From: Myxococcales bacterium | GTDB taxonomy: Bacteria > Myxococcota_A > Polyangia > Haliangiales > Haliangiaceae | Direction of reading: 5' to 3' | Assembly (NCBI GenBank): GCA_016720595.1 | Contig: JADKKI010000072.1 | Span: 62,001-126,000 of the forward strand | DNA length: 64,000 nt | Part shown: positions 59,722 to 64,000 of the stretch, piece after piece | Position numbering within the stretch: position 1 is the stretch's first letter | Layout of the letters: each line of letters opens with the position of its first letter | The notes under the pieces: model-generated | Database searches by the model: none | What the model was told of the DNA's origin: nothing | The model's input: the letters and a program-made list of their open reading frames with translations, nothing else | Made by a program: the position numbers and the translations under genes

Positions 59722-61161
59722 GTGGATCGCTATGACCTGTGCGTGATCGGAGGTGGGCCGGCCGGCGTCGCGGGCGCGATCCGCGCGTCCGACCTCGGCA
59801 AGCGGGTCGTGCTGATCGAGGCCGGGCCGCTCGGCGGCGCCGGGATCTTCGAGGGCGCCCTGTCATCCAAGACCCTGTGGCACCTGAGTGGAGACTTCGC
59901 GCGCGCGCGCCGGGCCGATCGCGGATATGACGGCTCGGGCCTCGTGCCCTCGTGGACCGCCGTGCGGGCCGAGGTTCGCGCCGCGTGCGGCGAGGCGCAG
60001 GCGCTAATCGTCCAGCAGCTCGCGGCGCTCGCGGCGCCGGGCGCGGGGCGAGGCACGATCGAGCGCGTGGCGGGCCGCGCGGTGTTCGTGGGCCCCGAGA
60101 CGATCGTGGTGGGCGAGCGGCGGATCACGGCCGACCGGTTCCTGCTGGCGGTGGGCTCGCGGCCGCGCGTGCCGCCGACGTTCGCCGTCGATGGCGTGCG
60201 CGTGATGACCTCGGATCAGATCGAGCACGTGCCCGAGCTGCCGCGTCGCCTCGCGATCATCGGCGCCGGCGTGGTGGGCTGCGAGTACGCCACCGTGTTC
60301 GCCCACTTCGGGCAGACCGCCGTGGAGCTGTTCGATCGCCAGGCGCGGATCCTGCCGTTCGAGGACGAGGACGTCTCGGCCGTGGTGGCGGCTCGGTTCG
60401 CGGCGATCGGCGTGCACGTGCACCGGAGCGCGAAGATCGATCGGGTCACCGTGATCGGCGACGAGGTCGAGATCACGTGGACCGACGAGGCCGGGGCCGC
60501 GCAGACCGCCCGCTACGATCGGGTGCTGGTGGCCACGGGCCGCGCGCCCGCCACCGCGGAGCTCGGGCTCGAGCACGCCGGCGTGACGATCGAGGCGAGC
60601 GGCGGCGTCACGGTGGATGGCACACGTACCCGCGCGTCGCACGTTTGGGCGGCGGGCGATGTCACCCCAGACCTCATGCTCGCCAACCTCGCGGAGCTCG
60701 AGGCACGGCACGCCGTCGAGGACATGTACGGGCTCGATCCGCTACCGATCGTCCACGAGGCGCAGGCCGCGATCTACTTCCTCAGCCCCGAGGTCGCCGC
60801 CGTGGGCCTCAACGAGCAGATGGCGCGCGCCAAGGGCATCCACTATCGCGCGGCGATCGTCTCGAACGCGCTCAACCGGCGAAACCTCGCGATGCGCTCG
60901 ACGGCGGGCTTCGTGAAGCTGCTCGCGCGTCCTGATGGCCGGCTGCTCGGGCTCCGCGTGGTGGGCCCGCAGGCGGGGACGGCGATCCAGGGTGTGGCGC
61001 TGCTGATCGGGCAGGGCGGCACGCTCGATGCGGTGGAGCGCTGTGTGCACCCGCACCCCGCAGTGACCGAGGGCGTGCTCGAGGCCGCGCGGCTGTTGCT
61101 CGGGCGCTCGCTGTTCAAGCCCGAGGCGATGGGCGACCTGTGCAAGATCGTCGGCGGCTGA
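59722..61161 (+). CDS. Flavoprotein of the dihydrolipoamide dehydrogenase fold lacking the redox cysteines
   Basis: GTG 59722 gives 479 residues: FAD-binding VIGGGPAGVAGAIRASDLGKRVVLIEAG, NAD-binding RRLAIIGAGVVGCEYATVFAHFGQTAVELFDRQ near residue 178, and a dimerisation domain with PHPAVTEGVLEAARLLLGRS. The redox motif GGTCLNVGCIPSK is replaced by GGAGIFEGALSSKTL, so both cysteines are Gly41 and Ala46. SthA-type transhydrogenases also modify this motif. The His-Glu pair (HPHP..TE) is retained. It probably transfers hydride or electrons between NAD(P)H and a partner rather than reducing a disulfide. Confidence 0.9.
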   Translation: MDRYDLCVIGGGPAGVAGAIRASDLGKRVVLIEAGPLGGAGIFEGALSSKTLWHLSGDFARARRADRGYDGSGLVPSWTAVRAEVRAACGEAQALIVQQLAALAAPGAGRGTIERVAGRAVFVGPETIVVGERRITADRFLLAVGSRPRVPPTFAVDGVRVMTSDQIEHVPELPRRLAIIGAGVVGCEYATVFAHFGQTAVELFDRQARILPFEDEDVSAVVAARFAAIGVHVHRSAKIDRVTVIGDEVEITWTDEAGAAQTARYDRVLVATGRAPATAELGLEHAGVTIEASGGVTVDGTRTRASHVWAAGDVTPDLMLANLAELEARHAVEDMYGLDPLPIVHEAQAAIYFLSPEVAAVGLNEQMARAKGIHYRAAIVSNALNRRNLAMRSTAGFVKLLARPDGRLLGLRVVGPQAGTAIQGVALLIGQGGTLDAVERCVHPHPAVTEGVLEAARLLLGRSLFKPEAMGDLCKIVGG

Positions 61162-61220
61162 GCCCGATCGAGGGCCCGCGGAGCGCGCGCCCGAGACCGG
61201 AGCCGTGGCACGATCGCTCC

Positions 61221-62273
61221 GTGAAGTCCCTCGCCGCTGTGGTCCCGCTGGTCGCGCTCGCTGCCCTCGTCTCCGATGATCGCCCAGCGAATGCATGTGC
61301 CACCGCACCGCCAGCCGGGGCCGAGGTCCGCGTCGCGGACGAGGAGGCCGTCATCATCTGGGATGCGGTGACCAAGACCGAGACGTTCATCCGGCGCGCC
61401 CAGTTTCAGTCCACGGCGCGGTCGTTCGGGTTCCTGGTGCCCACGCCCACCAAGCCGGAGCTCGGCGAGGTGGATGCGAGCGTGTTCTCCCAGCTCGCAA
61501 ACCTGATCCGCCCCGAGGTGGTGATCGACACCAGCGGCGTCAAGGTCACGCTCGAGAGCTGGGTGGGTAGCTGCGTGCTGCGGGAGAAGAGCATGTCCTC
61601 CGATGCCAGCCGCGCTCCCGCGGTGCGGGTGATCCAGTCGGCGCACGTGGCGGGTATGGAGGCCACCACGCTCGAGGCCGATGACCCGGCCGCACTCGCA
61701 GGCTGGCTCAGCGCGCATGGCTTCGCCGCCACCCCGGAGCTCACCGCGTGGCTCGAGCGCTATGTGACCCAGCACTGGAAGGTCACCGCGTTCGTGGTGG
61801 GGACGGAGCAGAAGGACGGCAAGCAGTTCGAGCTGGCGACCAAGGCGGTGAAGCTGACGTTCGGCGCCGATGCTCCGTTCTACCCGTACCGCGAGCCCGA
61901 CGCGCCGAAGACCAGCACGCTCGATCTGCCGCCGCGCATGCTGCGCGTGTTCTTCGTCTCCGACAAGCGCTACACGGGCAAGCTCGGCGACGGCTCGTGG
62001 AACGCGGGCACCTTGTTCTCGGCTCCGATCACGCTCCCGACGGCCCTCGGCAGCGCGCCTGGCGCCAGCCGCACCACGGTGTTCATCGACGAGGGGCCAC
62101 GCATCGCCAGGGACGACGTGGTGTTCGTGCCGCACTCCGATCAGACGGAGGTCAAGCAGACACCGACCGTGATCAAGCGGCCGCGCCGGATCCCGATCCC
62201 GTACGAGGGCATCGCGCTCGTGCTCGTGATCGGCGTGCTGGTGCTGCGTCGCCGTGGTCGCGCGAAGCGCTGA
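61221..62273 (+). CDS. DUF2330 family exported protein
   Basis: GTG 61221 gives a signal (MKSLAAVVPLVALAALVSDDRPANAC, Cys at 26) and 350 residues. The core holds the DUF2330 pattern: RVADEEAVIIWDAVTKTETFIRRAQFQSTARSFGFLVPTPTKPEL, with FGFLVPTP as the family mark, then LTAWLERYVTQHWKVTAFVVG and KAVKLTFGADAPFYPYREPD, and PPRMLRVFFVSDKRYTG. The C-terminus has a helix plus basic tail (PYEGIALVLVIGVLVLRRRGRAKR), so the protein is anchored. DUF2330 is a widespread family of unknown role. It starts 59 bp after the flavoprotein and may be in its transcript. Confidence 0.9.
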   Translation: MKSLAAVVPLVALAALVSDDRPANACATAPPAGAEVRVADEEAVIIWDAVTKTETFIRRAQFQSTARSFGFLVPTPTKPELGEVDASVFSQLANLIRPEVVIDTSGVKVTLESWVGSCVLREKSMSSDASRAPAVRVIQSAHVAGMEATTLEADDPAALAGWLSAHGFAATPELTAWLERYVTQHWKVTAFVVGTEQKDGKQFELATKAVKLTFGADAPFYPYREPDAPKTSTLDLPPRMLRVFFVSDKRYTGKLGDGSWNAGTLFSAPITLPTALGSAPGASRTTVFIDEGPRIARDDVVFVPHSDQTEVKQTPTVIKRPRRIPIPYEGIALVLVIGVLVLRRRGRAKR

Positions 62274-62282
62274 GCGCGTGGT

Positions 62283-63602
62283 TCACGGCGGCGGTGGAGG
62301 TGCGAGTACGCGCTGCACGAGCTTGCGCCTGCGCTCGAGCTCCTTCTTCACGTAGCCGCCGACCTTGCCGGCCCTGACGAACGGCTTCAGGACGGAGAAC
62401 CGGCCGCGGAGCAAGGCGCCGAACGTCCAGCGCAGGACCTCGCCCACGGTGAACGCCTCGTACGGTGACAGCCGACGCTCGACGACGTCCACGAACCGCT
62501 GCGAGAGCACGGGGTTGCCCGAGCACTTCGAGAACACGAGCTGGGTGAACGGATTGTTGTAGCTGACCTCGCCGAGGTCGCGCGCGAAGTGGAACAGCTC
62601 GAGAGATTCGACGTCGCGCTGGCGCCAGTACCGCTCGAGGGGCTCGTCTCCGCCGAGGGCGATCGCGGCCGCCAGGGCGCGCGCATCGCGGAACGCATCC
62701 GTGATCCCGAGGCCGGGCGTGGGATCCTTGAACAGCCCAGCATCCCCGACCAGCGCCCAGCCCGGCCCGGCGGCGCGGCGAAAGAAGAAGCGAGCCTTGA
62801 CGATGCCGAGCGCGCGCGACAGCGGTGGTGCCTCCACGAGCGACGCGAACCGAGGATGTGCGCGCATCGCGTTGGTGAGCTGGCCCTCCGGATCCTGCTT
62901 CCACGCGGCGACGTCGTCGGTGCTCGGAAACGTCATGCCGATGACCAGCTGATCGCGGTTGACCGGGAACACGAACCGCGCGTCGTCGTCGTCGTGGACG
63001 ATGATCGCCGCGTTGTCATGGGTGGTGGCGTAGTCCGCCGGGCGTGGCCAGTACGCCCAGTAGGCGCAGCGCGGCCCATCGTAGCCGTAGTACTCCTCGG
63101 CACCCACGAGGCGCGCGACCGTGGAGAACCGACCATCCGCGCCGACCACCACGGTGCACCGGATCTCGGAGCGCACGCCTTCGTGCTCGACGATCACGCC
63201 GCACACGCGATCGTGCTCGCGGATCAGGTCGATCACGCGGCAGCGCGTGCGGATCTCGGCGCCCGCCTCGCGCGCACCCTCGAGGAGCAAGGCATCGAGC
63301 TCGGTGCGCCGCGGACAGCTCCCGCCGGAAGGGAACTCGAGCTGGATCACGTGAGGGCCCAGGCCGTTGACGAACGTGGTCACCGGCGGAGCGAGCTCGC
63401 GCACGCGATCGCCGAGCCCGAGCTCGTCGAGGATCCGCATCCCGAACGGCTGGATGAAGTGGGTGGACATCGGCTGATCGCTGGGCAGCGCTGCCGCATC
63501 CACGACGAGGACGCGCTTGCCGGCGCGCGCCAGGAATCGAGCGAGCGGCGCCCCCGCACACCGCGCGCCCACCACCACACAATCGTACGTTCCACCCACC
63601 AC
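62283..63602 (-). CDS. FAD-dependent oxidoreductase (geranylgeranyl reductase/halogenase-like group)
   Basis: GTG 63602 gives 439 residues. Flavin motifs are visible: VVVGARCAGAPLARFLARAGKRVLVVDAA (GxGxxG variant with an unusual Cys), DGRFSTVARLVGA as the second FAD segment, and WALVGDAGLFKDPTPGLGITDAFRDA (GDA) near residue 290. The architecture is that of class A flavin monooxygenases and geranylgeranyl reductases. The substrate is unknown. The GARCAG replaces the usual GxGPAG, as in some reductases. The start is a GTG; no ATG lies near the FAD motif. It converges with the DUF2330 gene by 9 bp. Confidence 0.9.
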   Translation of the reverse strand: MVGGTYDCVVVGARCAGAPLARFLARAGKRVLVVDAAALPSDQPMSTHFIQPFGMRILDELGLGDRVRELAPPVTTFVNGLGPHVIQLEFPSGGSCPRRTELDALLLEGAREAGAEIRTRCRVIDLIREHDRVCGVIVEHEGVRSEIRCTVVVGADGRFSTVARLVGAEEYYGYDGPRCAYWAYWPRPADYATTHDNAAIIVHDDDDARFVFPVNRDQLVIGMTFPSTDDVAAWKQDPEGQLTNAMRAHPRFASLVEAPPLSRALGIVKARFFFRRAAGPGWALVGDAGLFKDPTPGLGITDAFRDARALAAAIALGGDEPLERYWRQRDVESLELFHFARDLGEVSYNNPFTQLVFSKCSGNPVLSQRFVDVVERRLSPYEAFTVGEVLRWTFGALLRGRFSVLKPFVRAGKVGGYVKKELERRRKLVQRVLAPPPPP

Positions 63603-63662
63603 GCGGCCATCCTAGACGAGGACGACCGGGCGAACAGGGGGCTGACCCGGTTTCCGACGCGG

Positions 63663-64000
63663 CTAGTCGCGCCGGCGCGCGGCATCGCCGGACGAGATCG
63701 TGGCCAGCTCCGGGCGCCAGCGGAACTTGTGCGCGAGCGGATGGGGCTCGCCGAGCGCGAGGTCCGCGATCAGCGCACCGAGCACGGGCGCGAACTTGAA
63801 CGCGTGCCCCGAGCCGCCGGTGGCGACCGCGAGGTTGTTCCGCGTGGGGTGGCGCGCGATCCAGAAGTGACCATCGAGCGTGTCGCCGTACACGCAGAGC
63901 CGGCGGTAGACGATCGGCGCGGTGGCGAGGGCGGGGAACGTGGTGCCGAGGAACGCGCGGAGATCGAGCTCCTGCTCGGGATCCACCACGCGATCTCGTT
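63663..64000 (-). CDS. C-terminal part of a DAO-family flavoprotein, cut by the window edge
   Basis: The frame runs in from base 64000 and encodes about 110 residues. RRLCVYGDTLDGHFWIARHP, then NLAVATGGSGHAFKFAPVLGALIADLALG match the C-terminal part of D-amino-acid oxidase family proteins such as sarcosine oxidase or N-methyl tryptophan oxidase. The GGSGHAFKFAP segment is the flavin-binding C-terminal motif. The start and N-terminal FAD motif lie outside the window. Substrate cannot be told. It lies 60 bp downstream of... the FAD enzyme start at 63602 on the same strand, reading towards it. Confidence 0.85.
   Translation of the reverse strand, partial: RDRVVDPEQELDLRAFLGTTFPALATAPIVYRRLCVYGDTLDGHFWIARHPTRNNLAVATGGSGHAFKFAPVLGALIADLALGEPHPLAHKFRWRPELATISSGDAARRRD

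Noticed and set aside
63633..63652. CTGACCCGGTTT near 63640 as a further copy of the dispersed element
   Set aside because: Only a partial match to the core and no shared flank; not distinguishable from chance in GC-rich DNA.
1..64000. CRISPR arrays, insertion sequences with transposase, tRNA genes or prophage
   Set aside because: I saw no regularly spaced direct repeats, no transposase or integrase signature, no tRNA other than the tmRNA, and no phage structural genes.

Overview
The window looks like a chromosomal stretch of a high-GC deltaproteobacterial-type predator or saprophyte, most likely a myxobacterium (Myxococcota) of the Kofleriaceae/Haliangiaceae type. The grounds are third-position G/C-rich codons, frequent GTG starts, a Hanks-type Ser/Thr kinase and an FHA protein, a bacterial tmRNA, and above all roughly 20 predicted lipoproteins. 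Many of these carry an Asp/Ala/Pro-rich linker (DAxxDAP-like) just after the lipobox cysteine. This assignment is an inference from style; no rRNA or marker gene was available to confirm it.

Layout. 1-1540: the tail of a gene cluster with a PLP aminotransferase and a 64-residue peptide that resembles a RiPP precursor. 1.6-10.5 kb: beta-propeller lipoprotein, RibD/DHFR-like reductase, envelope protein, membrane-anchored Ser/Thr kinase, FHA protein. 10.5-21 kb: GFA enzyme, a two-gene envelope operon, diheme protein, SOUL protein, fasciclin and DUF1554-like lipoproteins, and a 47-residue membrane microprotein. 21-28.7 kb: a Tat-exported PhoD phosphatase, a Bax inhibitor-1 family protein, and a graveyard of fragments: a duplicated phoD 3' end, a kinase remnant, and an internally deleted copy of a lipoprotein gene. 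28.7-40.4 kb: Sel1-type lipoprotein, HutD-like protein, YqhA family membrane protein, MBL-fold hydrolase of probable foreign origin, zinc-ribbon protein, and a gene interrupted by 1045 bp with no A or T. 40.6-49.8 kb: a large frameshifted alpha-helical protein and many orphan lipoproteins. 49.9-56.7 kb: DUF2695, tmRNA, an EEP-family hydrolase, a glycine-rich lipoprotein, NnrS, DUF4266 plus DUF3570, and a pentaheme cytochrome. 56.8-64 kb: an SPFH operon, a dihydrolipoamide-dehydrogenase-like flavoprotein lacking its redox cysteines, a DUF2330 protein, and two more flavoproteins.

How the genes relate. Most units are one or two genes long and strands alternate, so few pathways can be read from the order. 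The clearest functional groupings are the aminotransferase/peptide pair, the kinase-FHA signalling genes, the NnrS/DUF4266/DUF3570/pentaheme cytochrome neighbourhood (redox or nitrogen-oxide related), the SPFH/SH3-like operon, and the run of flavoproteins at the right end.

Sequence quality matters here. At least seven genes show clean frame breaks with recognisable coding sequence on both sides, and one gene contains a block made only of G and C. These may be assembly or consensus errors rather than true pseudogenes. A short dispersed intergenic element with core CTGACCGGGGTTGA recurs at least five times.
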